Made by a program: the position numbers and the translations under genes. From an uncultured Bacteroidota bacterium (GTDB taxonomy: Bacteria > Bacteroidota > Bacteroidia > Bacteroidales > SZUA-534): 8,609 nt of DNA. Of the stretch, positions 1 to 8,609 are shown one piece after another. The DNA lies in contig CALBPW010000340.1 in assembly GCA_937899145.1 (NCBI GenBank), positions 1 to 8,609 on the forward strand. The letters are read 5' to 3'. The notes below the pieces were generated by a model. That model saw only the letters and a list, made by a program, of their open reading frames with translations, had not been told where the DNA came from and made no database searches. The stretch's first letter is position 1. The number at the start of each line of letters is the position of its first letter.

Positions 1-3000
1 AGCTGAACGGAAGAATTTCATTTGGCTCTTTGCCTGTAGCATCAGTACCTAATACGATATTTCCTTTTTCGTCAGTTGAATAGTGCGATACGTAAGTTGT
101 GTCGTAGACAGTTATCGTATCATACACCATCACGCTGTCGGTAGTATTAAGAACCGAATCAATCTTGATAGAAGAAGTAATCTTGATTTCATCTGCCGCG
201 CTTGCCGCACCTTCAACGGCTGGTGTGAACCAAGTCATTGAGTTGTAAGCCGATGTTGTGTGGGCATATACGTTCAAATCGTTGTCGGGGCAAGTGTAGA
301 TATCGTTTGTGCCGGTTTTTGTAAATACTACCGAATCGATATAGAATCCATTACGGCTGCCAAGTTTTGTGTCAACTTCTACCGGGCAGTCAAGGTTGTT
401 ACCGATACCGATTGTTATGTAGTGATTACCTGAAGTCAAACCAGTGAACACGCCGCTTTGTTGAGCTGCGCCGCCATCAATGCTGTAGTACAATTCATCG
501 GTAGTTGTGCCGGATACTTGAACAAAATCGGTAAATTCACTCATCATTGCAGTGACGCTGATTGCGCCATCTTTTGACAGGTTACCATCAATAGTGAAAG
601 CTTTACAAGTTGGCAATGTTGGGATAACTGGCATCACTTCAATTTCAGGACGAGCTGAGTAAACAGTGAGGGCGGTTGAGTCGCTAACGCATGACATCAC
701 ATCAGATACTCGAACTTTGTAATCGCCTGTCGGCAATATGCCTGCAATTTGGAGTTGTGCATTTGGAGTGTCAACTTGTGTAGTTTCTTCGTAATAGAAG
801 TTGTTTGCTCCAAAGAACTCGAAGCGGTTGTAGTGATATGCACCACCTTGCAAGTCAGTTATTGTAACTTCGCCATCGGTCAGATTGTAGCAAGAGTTTT
901 CAATAGTATTAGATACTGAGAATGTAACCTTCAGTGGTTGAGTAAGTTCAATTATTGTGTCTTTCACGCAAATTGAATCGGTTACTGTAATTTGATAGCT
1001 GCCTGCCGATAAGCCAGTCAATGAAGTTGCTGTTCCAATAGTATCATTGTTACCTGCTTCCTGCCATACATAGGTGAATCCGTGTTCATCATTGATAGTA
1101 GCCTTGATTTCAAGTTCACCACTATTTTCGCCATAGCAGCGTACTGGTTGATTCTTAAGAACTTCAATTTTGAAATCCGACAAATCCTTAACAACAACTA
1201 CCGTATCGAATACGCAACCAAGTGCATCAACAACATGTAGGTTATAATCGCCTGAAGCCAAATTCTCTAACTTTATTGGATTATTACCCGATTGCAGTAC
1301 TGGATAAGAGACTCCTTCATTATTAGTGAAATAGTAATTAAATGGAGTGTTACCGCCAAATTGTTCTGCAAGATTAGCAGGATCCTCAAAGATGTTTATT
1401 TCACCAATTTCGTTGTAGCAGTACGAACCTTTATTTACATAGCTATCACTTGGTATATGCAAACGGGTAGCAGGCTGAGTAACTGTAAGAGAATCGGTAT
1501 AAGTTACACGTCCATTGCTTTGCGATATGGTGAAGATGTATTTACCAGCTGCCAATCCGTCGATAAAGGCAGTTGTTGCAACCGAGTCGGCTGGCCACAT
1601 TGGACTACTCCACTTGTAATTGTAAGCTTCGTAATAACCGCCGACACCTACAACCTCTAATGCGCCATCGCTACCGCCAAAGCAAGTTGTTGGCGACACT
1701 TGCAATACTGAGCAAGTGAGCGGACGATGTTCAATCAATATTGTTTCATCGATTGAGCAACCAAGTGGGTTTTCGTCTTCAACATGCAAAGTGTAGTTAC
1801 CCTCACAAAGCGAGTATATCGAAGTTTCGGTGTCTGTATCGTTATTCGATTGGATTGGATTGCCTGCTTCGTCTGTCCAAGCATAAGTGTAATTGCCAAT
1901 GCCACCTCCTATTGTTACTGTCAGCGAGCCATCGCAGTGGGGGTCGCCAGTAAGGTCGGGATAGTTGGCTATATTAGTAACACGCAATGCGCGTGAGTTG
2001 CCAATTTCAAAATTACCTACACGGCGGCAACCGTTATCGGCAATAACCACTACGCGGTTAGATCCGTAGCACAATGTTGTGGCTGTTTCGCCTTGGCTAA
2101 CAGTTTCACTGTTGTTCCAGATTATTGTTGAATTATGGAACACATTTATTAAGTTGCCTTGTTCGTCTTCTGCATAAACAGTGTTTATTGTAGCTTCGCC
2201 TGTACAATGCTGAATACAAGCAACATCTTTCATAACAGGATCACCAAATTTAATATTTCCCTTATCTGAGATTTCAACTGTATCGCTGACAATTGTGCAG
2301 CCAAGGGCATCGGTTACCTCGACAATGTAGAGGTCGGCAGCCAATGCTGTTGCTGCTGCTGTTTTGCCTACTGTATCGGTGCTAAATACCGAATGCCAAT
2401 AGTAGCTATAAGGCTCGACACCACCGGCTACGGTTACTGTGGCTGTACCGGTTGGTACGGCGCATTCTGATTTTGTTGTATCGGTTGAAGCGATGTACAG
2501 CAATTCAGGATAAACAATTGTAGTGGTATCGTAAGCCACGCAACCATTCAAATCTGTTACCTCAACTGCATAAATGCCTTCGCCGACATTGCTGACTATT
2601 GAGTCGGTTGAGATGAGTGTGTTTGTATTAGCGTCAAACCAATTGTAAGCGTAACCGCCAGTGGTTGTTCCGCCGGTGGCTGTTGCGTAGAATGAGGCCT
2701 CGGTATCGTTGTAGCAACGGATTGGTTGTGTAAACACTACATCTGGTACAATTTCAGCAGGTTCAGCAAGCACGATGGTGTCGCTTGCGGTGCAACCAAG
2801 ATTATCGGTTACATCAACATAATAAGTACCTGCCACAAGTCCTATTTCGATAGAGCCTGTTTGACCATCGCTCCATAAGTAAGTGTAAGGCTCAGTGCCA
2901 CCGCTAACCATAGCTGCAACTGATGTTGTCGCTCCATTACATTCAATTGCTCCTGAATTGAGCGATAGCAACATTGGGTCAGGAACGGTAGATATTGTGG

Positions 3001-6000
3001 TATCAATTGAGCAACCCACAAGGTCGGTAATTGTGAAGGTGATGTTGCCGCCACTTAAGTCAGATACTGTCAGATTCGCATTGTCGATACTTGCTCCCGC
3101 ATCGGTGCAAGTGACAGTATATTCAGGCGATAAGCCCGGTGTTCCGCCGCTAACTGCAAATATCACTACACCATCGGTTGTTGTGCACGATGTTGGAGTT
3201 ACATTGATTGATGTTATTTCAATTTTAGCAGGTTCAGTAATTTCAAATGTTGAGTCAACAACGCATTGATTTTCGTCGGTAGCAACAACTGTAAACTTGC
3301 CTGCATATAGATTATCGGCAAGAGCCGTTGTAGCTATCACATTGTTAGTGAGAGAATCTAACCATTGGTAAGAAACTGTTCCGATGCCGTTTGCCGATGT
3401 TACTTCAATTGAAGCGTTATCGCCAGCATTGCAAGTGACATTTGTTTGGCTAAGTTTCGAAATTTGGATTTTTTCAGGAGTTCCAATCTCTATTGAACCT
3501 ATAGCTGAGCAACCATTGTTATCGGTTACGCGAACGTAGTAAGTACCGGCGCAAAGGTCGGTTGTGTCGTTGGTTGAAATAATATCGGTAAAGGTATCGT
3601 CTTTTGACCATTCGTACAATTCGTATGTACCGGAACCACCAATTGCTTTTGCAACGGCACGTGCATCGCATGCACCATAGCAGCTAACACGCAAACCGAT
3701 TGGTGAAATGTAGCTTAAGTACATATCCTTAGGAATTGATACGGCTGGTGATAATACTTTTGAATCGAAAGTGATGGTTTGAAGATTACCTTCGTAGTTA
3801 ATATCGGTAAATGATATATTAGCATGTCGCAGAACGCCTCCTTCTGTAAAGTTTCCTCCCAATTTAACTGTCCATCCACCTTCAGCTGGATTTTTGCCAT
3901 AAATAGTTGACCAATCACCTGTTATGGTATAATCACCTGTTATGCTTTCAAAACTACCGAATTTGTCTAAGTTGAAATCGCTTGAAGACAAAGTTGTGAA
4001 TTTTATATTAAAATCGGATGGATCCAATATCCAATCTACCATTGGCATTCCATAATCTTGGTTATTATATAGTTTTACCTCTGTTCCGTCAGGAGCGACA
4101 AGATAGAAACCAAGACCATCTGGACTACCACCAGTGTAATCACCTTCAATTTGTACATCTATACGTGTTGAAGCTGATATTTCAAATGGTATTATACCGC
4201 CAATACCTACATTAAGTTCTGGAAGAAGTGTAAGAGTAACATCGCTTGTTACTGAACCGCAAGTTGAGCTATAGGCAGTAAGTGTAAGAGTAACTGTACC
4301 ATTTGCCCAGTCGGCTGCACCCGGTGTGTAGGTTGCATTTAGTATATCTGCATCGTCAAATGTACCATCACCAGCTGTTGTTGACCAAGTAACTCCATAA
4401 GCATCGCTATATGTTGCATCGGCTAAATAATGACTGCTTAGGTAGCAAACTGTTGCTGGCGAGCCTGCATTTACTGATGGACCTTGAATATTTGTAATTT
4501 CAATTTCGGCATCTACTGAACAACCGTATGTGTTATCGGTAATTGTGCAAGTTAAGTTGTAAGTACCTGCAACATCGCATGCAAATATTGGTGTAGCAGA
4601 GCTTGCATCGTCAATGTAATTTACGCCATTGCCACTCCAAGCGTAACTGAAATTGCCGCTGCCGCCTGTTGCTGCTGCGTTGATTATAACGTTGCCATTG
4701 GTGCATGAATTTTCAGTTGTAGGAAGTGCGCTCACCGGCAAATCGTAAACGGTTACTGCAAAATCAGTTGCTGCGACTGCTGAACAACCGTTAGCATCGG
4801 TGTAGCTAACAGATACTGTGTATGCACCATCGGTTGTCCAAGTGTAATCAAATGAAGCCGATGTTGCACCTGCTTGCAATGCGCCATCAACATACCATTG
4901 GTAGTCTGTCATTCCGCTTTCGGTTGTGTAAGTGCCGGTTTCGTTTTGGCAGATAGCCGCATCGCCTGAAACTGTTGGTACAGGAAGCGGATTGATAGTT
5001 ATTGTTACTGATGATGACAACGGATCAACGCAAGGTGCATTTGGTGTAATAGTAAGCGTAAGTGTTACGCTACCTGTAGCGCGCTCGGCATCGGTAAATG
5101 TGTAAGTTGGATTCAATGTTGATGCGTCGCTGAATGAGCCGTCGCCCGTTGTTGACCATACTAAAGATGAATAGTGGTCGGCTGTAGCGGCTGACAAATC
5201 GTAAGTTAGCTCATCGGCACAAACGGCATCGTCATCGCCTGCGTTAACCTCTGGTTTTGCGACAAAGGTTATTTGAGCCTCATCGTATGCCTGGCATGAG
5301 CCTACCATTTCTGTCAACCGCAATGTGTATGTGCCTTCAGCATTTGCTTTAAACTGTGTAGCTGAAATGCTTGCTCCCGGGCTGGCTGTTGACCAGCCAA
5401 AATCGGAAGTTATGCCTGTTACACTCTGGGTTGTTGCCGGCAGTGTGTATTCTAATCCGCAAACAGTTTCGTCATCAATATTTGGAACAGGCATCGGATT
5501 TACTGTCAAGGTCATTGTTTTTCCGCCCGATTCATCGCAACCGAATTTTGGTGTAACTGAGATGGTTACTTGTTTCCAAGTTGTTGAAGCTACTGAATTA
5601 TATGTAGCTGAGTTTGCGCCTAATTCGAGTGTTCCTCCATCTGATGCAGTCCATGAATAGTTAGAGAAGTTTTCGTGAGTTGTAGCATGAACTGTATATG
5701 ATTCGCCAGCGCAAATTGTTGCTTCGTAAGCGTCAAACTCCAAAACTGGTTGAGGTATAAAAGTAACAGTAGTAGAAACCTCAACCTCGCAACCAGCAGC
5801 ATTTTTCTCTTTCATGGTGATTATATACTCGCCATAATCAGCACCATCGTTAAGTGTTGCTGTTACGGTTGCTGTAGTGCCTGCTACGCTTGCGTTAGTC
5901 AATGTTACACTTGCTGGTGCACTCCATGTTATAGTGTTACCAGCCGTTACTGTTGCTGAAATATCATCGGTAAGTCCGCAAATCTCAATTGTGCTTGCAA

Positions 6001-8609
6001 TTGTTGGATTTGGATTAGCATAAACGTGGAATGTGTATGTTTTAACATCGTTGGCGCAAATACCGCCATTGCTTGCAGTTGCTGTAAGTGTTACATCGGT
6101 ATCAATATCGGCAGCGGCTGGTGTGTAGGTTGCAGCCATTGATGTTGCCGAGCCTGTTTGTGTTAATGTGCCTGCGCCTGATGCCGACCAAGTCAAACTG
6201 GTTGCATTAGTTGCGGTAGCTGTAACATTAACCTCATCGGTTTCGCAAATATCTGTAGCCGATGGAACTGTTACTGCTGGTGCAGTGTGGAATGTTACAT
6301 AACGAGCCGGGCTTTTGGCTGAACAGCCTGCCGATGTTGTTTCAGTTACTATAATTCCGTAGCTTACTCCATTGTCGCCTGCAAGTGTTACCGATGCTCC
6401 AGTTGATGGTGTTATCTGCAAGTTAGTGCCTTCACTCTTCCATGTAAGTGTTCCTCCAAGAGGTGCTTCAGCTGTAGCTGATATACCTGATGTACCACAA
6501 ACATCAACAAGATTATCTAATGTATTCCCATCGATTGAAGTAATAGTTGGATTTGGAACAGCATTAACTGTAAGTGAGAAAGTAGCAGTTGCTGGTGTTG
6601 CACAAACCGCATAATCACTCGGAACAGTTGCTGTAATGGTTATTGTATTGCCATAATCGCCAGCGGCTGGTGTGTAGGTTGTGCTCAAGCCTGATGCCGA
6701 TGAGAACGACCCCGCGCCAGTTGATGACCAAACAACATTTGTTGGTGTACAATTTGTTGTTGCTGTCAAATCGATTGTCTCGTTACCGCAAATTGTTCCT
6801 GATGCGCCATTAGTAATGGTTAATGTTGGTTCGTCGCGGAAGATTACCTCAACTTGTGCACTTGAGCCAATGCAACCATTATCTTCTTCTATATATATAT
6901 GGTATGTACCAGCTGTGGTAACAGTCATTGTTGTTGAAACTGCATTCGGATTAGCAAAAGTTACTCCGCTTTCAACTGCCTTCCAAGTTGCTGCTCCGCC
7001 GTGGCTTAATGTTGCCAATATTGGTGTCGATAGCCCGCATTTCTCGCCAGCAACCGTATTGTTGGTTGGTGTTGGAACTTCGTTAACAACTAATGTATAA
7101 GTTTGAACAGCATCAGGGCAAACACCGCCATTGCTACCTGTTAGGGTTAGAGTCAATGTCTTTCCCGCATCGTCTGCCGATGGTGTGTAAACGGTATTTG
7201 GAGTTGTTGTGCTGCTGAATGAGCCAGAGGCATTTGCACTCATTGTCCAAGTTGTTGTAGTACAATCTGTTGCTGAACCTGATATTGTAACAGCATCAGT
7301 TCCGCATGTTGAACCTGACGTTGATGTCAGCGATACTTCTGGATCATTGTAGAAAGTAAATGTTACTGTGTTTGAACTATAACCTTCGCATTGTGCACCC
7401 GATGGCTCTGTTTCTTTAACACGGAATGTGTAAGCGCCTGCTTTGTCAACCGATACGTTAAGTCCGCTGATTGTTGCTGTGCCAGCGCCATTTACAGGTT
7501 CGGCTTCCATTGTACCACCCATACTACTTGTTGCAGTAATAGTTGCAATTAGTCCACAAATATCAGCATCTGCTGATGTTATTGTTGGATTTGGTGTTGC
7601 TACAATGTGGACTACCTTAGTATCAGTAACAGGAGAACATGTGCCATTTGTAACTGTTACAAGCAAAGTTACATCGCCTGCACCATTAAAAGTAAGTGTT
7701 GGCGTTGCTGTTGTTTCGCCACTTGTAATAGTTGCGGCAGTACCCGATTGCACTGTCCAACTTATTGTTTCATTATGAGTAAATGCAGCATCGGTTACTT
7801 TATAAGTACCTTCGCTATAGCAAACATAAACATCGGCTCCAGCATCGGCTGTTGGAGCAGGAATTTCACCTATTGTTGTATTTATAACATTTGCAGGAAG
7901 ATTAGTTAAATTGGTACAACCTTTATTGTCGGTAACAACCACTTCATAATCGCCACCATGTAAACCTGTAATATCGGTAAGTGTTGATGTTCTTGATTCA
8001 GCCCCTGTTAAGTCAAATTTAGTGTAAATTTCCGAACCGCCTGTAGGTGCAATATGCATAATGCCTGAATATTCACCTTCACAAGTTTCTTCGGTAGTAA
8101 TTGTTGCTTCAATTTTATCAGGACCAGTAGTATAGTCACTATGTGTGTTACCTGCTATGTATGTGTAAGGTGATAATGAGAATTTACAACCTTTACTATC
8201 TGTTGCTGTTAAGTAATAGCGAGCACCCGACGATGCCATAATTGTTTCGGTTGTATAACTTTCACCACCCGATTTTGTCCAATTATAAGAATATGGTGCT
8301 GTTCCTCCATTAATATTAGCCATTAGCTCAATATCATCACCATAGCAGGTAGCCTCTGTTACAACAGCAAAATCGCCTGAGAAAGATGTTGGTGCCTCAA
8401 TGGTTTTTGGTATTGTTACAACATCTTCTTCCTTGTCAAGCGAGCCAATAAAGTATCCCATATAATAGTCACCAGCAGCAAGTTCTTTGAATGTTTTTGT
8501 ACTAACACCATCAGCTCTTTTAACAATTTTATTTTCTACTAAACCTAATTTTAATATAATTAAGTTAACTCCTGAACCCGCAACTGTTATTGTTGCTTCA
8601 CCATCATGT
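1..8609 (-). CDS. Giant SprB-type and PKD/Ig-like repeat surface protein, internal fragment
   Basis: A single minus-strand frame is open across the whole window: 2869 codons (plus positions 2-8608) without an in-phase stop, continuing past both edges. Start, signal peptide, C-terminal sorting domain and stop all lie outside. The product is an acidic, Thr/Ser/Gly/Val/Asp-rich chain of about 30 modules of 75-95 residues, nearly all with one cysteine near the start and one near the end. In order these are three SprB-like modules (residues 1-245), fourteen PKD/Ig-like modules (246-1464), one P-domain-like module (1465-1608), thirteen SprB-like modules (about 1634-2746) and a tail. Such proteins are known in Bacteroidota as exported gliding or adhesion proteins, often carried by the type IX system; SprB of Flavobacterium johnsoniae is the named example of the repeat. 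Export and an adhesin or stalk role are inferred here. No catalytic motif was seen. Short open frames on other phases are antisense or out-of-phase shadows. The reading frame is nearly certain; the function is only a family-level guess. Confidence 0.95.
2..370 (-). other. Post-array tail with Asp-Ser/Thr-hydrophobic cluster
   Basis: Residues about 2747-2869, continuing off the window. The first part (FYIDSVVFTKTGTNDIYTCP, then a TWF strand near 210) has a single Cys and may be a partial Ig/PKD-like fold. The second part (about 89-169) is a low-complexity run containing DSV twice and then YDTITVYDTTYV. After it comes TDEKGNIVLGTDATGKEPNE, a more charged stretch. Low-complexity D-T/S-x linkers of this kind are common between domains of Bacteroidota surface proteins. 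A different domain, possibly the C-terminal region, presumably follows below position 1; that part cannot be seen. Confidence 0.5.
371..3709 (-). repeat. Array of 13 SprB-like modules
   Basis: Residues about 1634-2746. Approximate modules are R1 3470-3709, R2 3224-3469, R3 2972-3223, R4 2753-2971, R5 2501-2752, R6 2255-2500, R7 1988-2254, R8 1718-1987, R9 1466-1717, R10 1175-1465, R11 929-1174, R12 644-928 and R13 371-643. The shared pattern is an early Cys, often followed by D-G or a similar turn, a GG-T-x-P-Y-x-Y-x-W strand pair, L-x-A-G-x-Y-x-V-x-V-T-D-x-x-G-C, then a short strand ending in Q/E-P. R4 is the cleanest (AMVSGGTEPYTYLW and VAGTYYVDVTDNLGC). R7 has four cysteines. R9 has Asn-Gly-Arg where Gly-Cys is expected. 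R10 and R12 carry loop insertions before or after the GG turn. R13 is the most divergent, with LYYSIDGGAAQQSG and GIGNNLDC. SprB repeats belong to large adhesins of Bacteroidota moved on the cell surface during gliding; whether this organism glides is unknown. Confidence 0.8.
3710..3784 (-). other. Linker between P-like domain and second SprB-like array
   Basis: Residues about 1609-1633, 25 residues without cysteine. They may complete the last strand of the P-like domain or form a spacer. The stretch reads QTITFDSKVLSPAVSIPKDM and then leads into the first SprB-like module. No motif is recognised. Confidence 0.4.
3785..4216 (-). other. P-domain-like (proprotein convertase P) module within the protein
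   Basis: Residues about 1465-1608, the only clearly non-repeated domain in the window. It starts with a strand set RIDVQIEGDYTGG, followed by SPDGLGFYLVAPDGTEVKL (about 4082-4132). It ends with NPAEGGWTVKLGG and GVLRHANISFTDI. In P-domains of kexin/subtilisin-type proteases, and of many bacterial secreted proteins, the same order is seen: V-x-V-x-I, a turn, L-x-x-P-x-G-T-x-x-x-L, then G-x-W-x-L-x-V-x-D, and G-x-L-x-x-W/H-x-L-x-F. Such domains are beta-sandwiches, often with calcium. No protease domain is visible next to it, so a processing role is not supported here. It may simply be a structural or binding module. It has no cysteines, unlike nearly all the modules around it. The assignment rests on motif order only. 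Confidence 0.6.
4217..5248 (-). repeat. Four further PKD/Ig-like modules where alternation stops
   Basis: Residues 1121-1464. M11 (4976-5248) is type A, with VNAGDDDAVC at its start, LVWSTTGDGSFSDAS and a NPTYTF strand. M12 (4733-4975) is neither A nor B: it has AAICQNETGTYTTESG, then YQWYVDG, and closes with YTDANGC. M13 (4472-4732) looks like a classic PKD-type module, with ATGGSGNFSYAWSGNG and four cysteines instead of two. M14 (4217-4471) returns to type A, starting NAGSPATVCYLSS, with VTWSTTAGDGTF and NATYTPGAADW. The group ends directly at the P-domain-like module. M11 to M14 read as a mixed junction between the regular A-B array and the unique domain. Confidence 0.7.
5249..7873 (-). 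repeat. Ten PKD/Ig-like modules arranged as five alternating A-B pairs
   Basis: Residues 246-1120. Approximate modules are M1 7592-7873, M2 7337-7591, M3 7067-7336, M4 6824-7066, M5 6548-6823, M6 6275-6547, M7 6005-6274, M8 5744-6004, M9 5483-5743 and M10 5249-5482. Odd modules (type A) mostly show an early Cys, a W-S/T strand, G-x-G-S/T-F/L, a T-Y-T-P...D segment, a run of alternating Thr and hydrophobic residues, a late Cys and a V-P-x-P-T hinge. M1 and M9 are the most divergent of these. Even modules (type B) show I/V-C-G near the start, usually a T-W strand, A-G-x-Y or a similar turn, an E-rich strand ending in G-C (S-C or Q-C in two), then V/I-T-F...P-E/A/V/T. Most cysteines pair up as one early and one late, which would allow one disulfide per module in an exported protein. 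I place them in the PKD/Ig-like class from beta-strand pattern and hinges; the exact Pfam family is not assigned. Confidence 0.75.
7874..8608 (-). repeat. N-terminal SprB-like modules (three, first one partial)
   Basis: Residues 1-245 of the visible protein. Module N0 (about 8384-8608) is cut by the window edge. It keeps DGEATITVAGSG and a LAAGDYY strand but has no cysteine, so it is degenerate. N1 (about 8147-8383) is a good match to the SprB-repeat pattern: ATCYGDDIELMANINGGTAP, then YSYNW, then YYLTATDSKGC. N2 (about 7874-8146) has TCEGEYSG, a GLHGGDYEVVVTDNKGC close and no Trp. The pattern of an early Cys, GG-x-x-P-Y-x-Y-x-W, G-x-Y-x-V-x-V-T-D-x-x-G-C is what identifies these modules. They resemble the second array at 371-3709 more than the PKD/Ig-like modules that follow directly. 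Confidence 0.75.

Noticed and set aside
1292..1996. Several short plus-strand open frames of 70-122 codons.
   Set aside because: They overlap well-formed SprB-like modules R8 to R10 on the opposite strand, have Cys/Tyr/Ile-rich compositions unlike real proteins, and show no family features.
2842..5802. Minus-strand open frames in another phase (about 2842-3054, 3715-3918, 5620-5802).
   Set aside because: They are out of phase with the main frame, which codes for conserved modules through each of these stretches without interruption.
6890..6900. Short TA dinucleotide run, a possible slippage or phase-variation tract.
   Set aside because: Only five and a half units long, in frame and coding for an ordinary strand (H-I-Y-I-E-E) of module M4; too short to suggest phase variation.
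6681..7100. Plus-strand open frames of about 110-140 codons (also near 2895-3269, 5325-5660, 6372-6614 and 7443-7778).
   Set aside because: All lie in one antisense phase to the long minus-strand frame and follow from its Thr/Val/Ser-rich codons, which read as Val/Ser/Thr-rich antisense. None has a convincing ribosome binding site or recognisable domain.
371..8608. Regular spacing of similar short DNA motifs such as gcaacca...atcggt, considered as a CRISPR array or tandem DNA repeat.
   Set aside because: The spacing is about 220-290 bases, the copies are imperfect, and they correspond to the coded V-T-D-x-x-G-C ends of protein modules. There are no short identical repeats with unique spacers.
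1..8609. A multi-gene defence or biosynthetic system.
   Set aside because: Only one gene is present in the window, with no enzyme motifs; any partner genes would lie outside.

Overview
The window is the inside of one very large gene on the minus strand. Reading the reverse complement with codons at plus-strand positions 2-4, 5-7 ... 8606-8608 gives 2869 consecutive sense codons. I checked every row for in-phase tta, cta and tca (minus-strand stops) and found none. The frame runs off both window edges, so neither the start codon, the signal peptide nor the stop is visible. I see no second gene, RNA gene, mobile element, CRISPR array, promoter or terminator.

The translation is rich in Thr, Ser, Gly, Val and Asp and poor in Lys and Arg. 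It consists of about 30 beta-sandwich-like modules of roughly 75-95 residues, nearly all carrying a cysteine pair. Repeats of this type (SprB-type modules and PKD/Ig-like modules with linkers such as P-x-P-T) are typical of giant secreted or surface proteins of Bacteroidota, and many such proteins are type IX secretion substrates. Moderate G+C (about 40-45% by eye) fits that phylum. The genus cannot be told from this window.

Layout in protein order (high to low coordinates): (1) 8608-7874, three degenerate SprB-like modules, the first cut by the window edge; (2) 7873-5249, ten PKD/Ig-like modules in which two subtypes, A and B, alternate strictly as five A-B pairs; (3) 5248-4217, four further PKD/Ig-like modules where the alternation breaks down; (4) 4216-3785, a single non-repeated domain resembling the proprotein convertase P-domain; (5) 3784-3710, a linker; (6) 3709-371, a run of 13 SprB-like modules; (7) 370-2, a tail with a cluster of Asp-Ser/Thr-hydrophobic tripeptides, continuing beyond the window.

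The likely role is a long extracellular stalk or adhesin. That is inferred from family resemblance and architecture; no enzyme active site or known ligand-binding motif is visible. The points most worth following up are the A-B super-repeat, the lone P-like domain between two different repeat arrays, and the recurrent Asp-Ser/Thr-hydrophobic tripeptides, which match the O-glycosylation motif described in Bacteroides.
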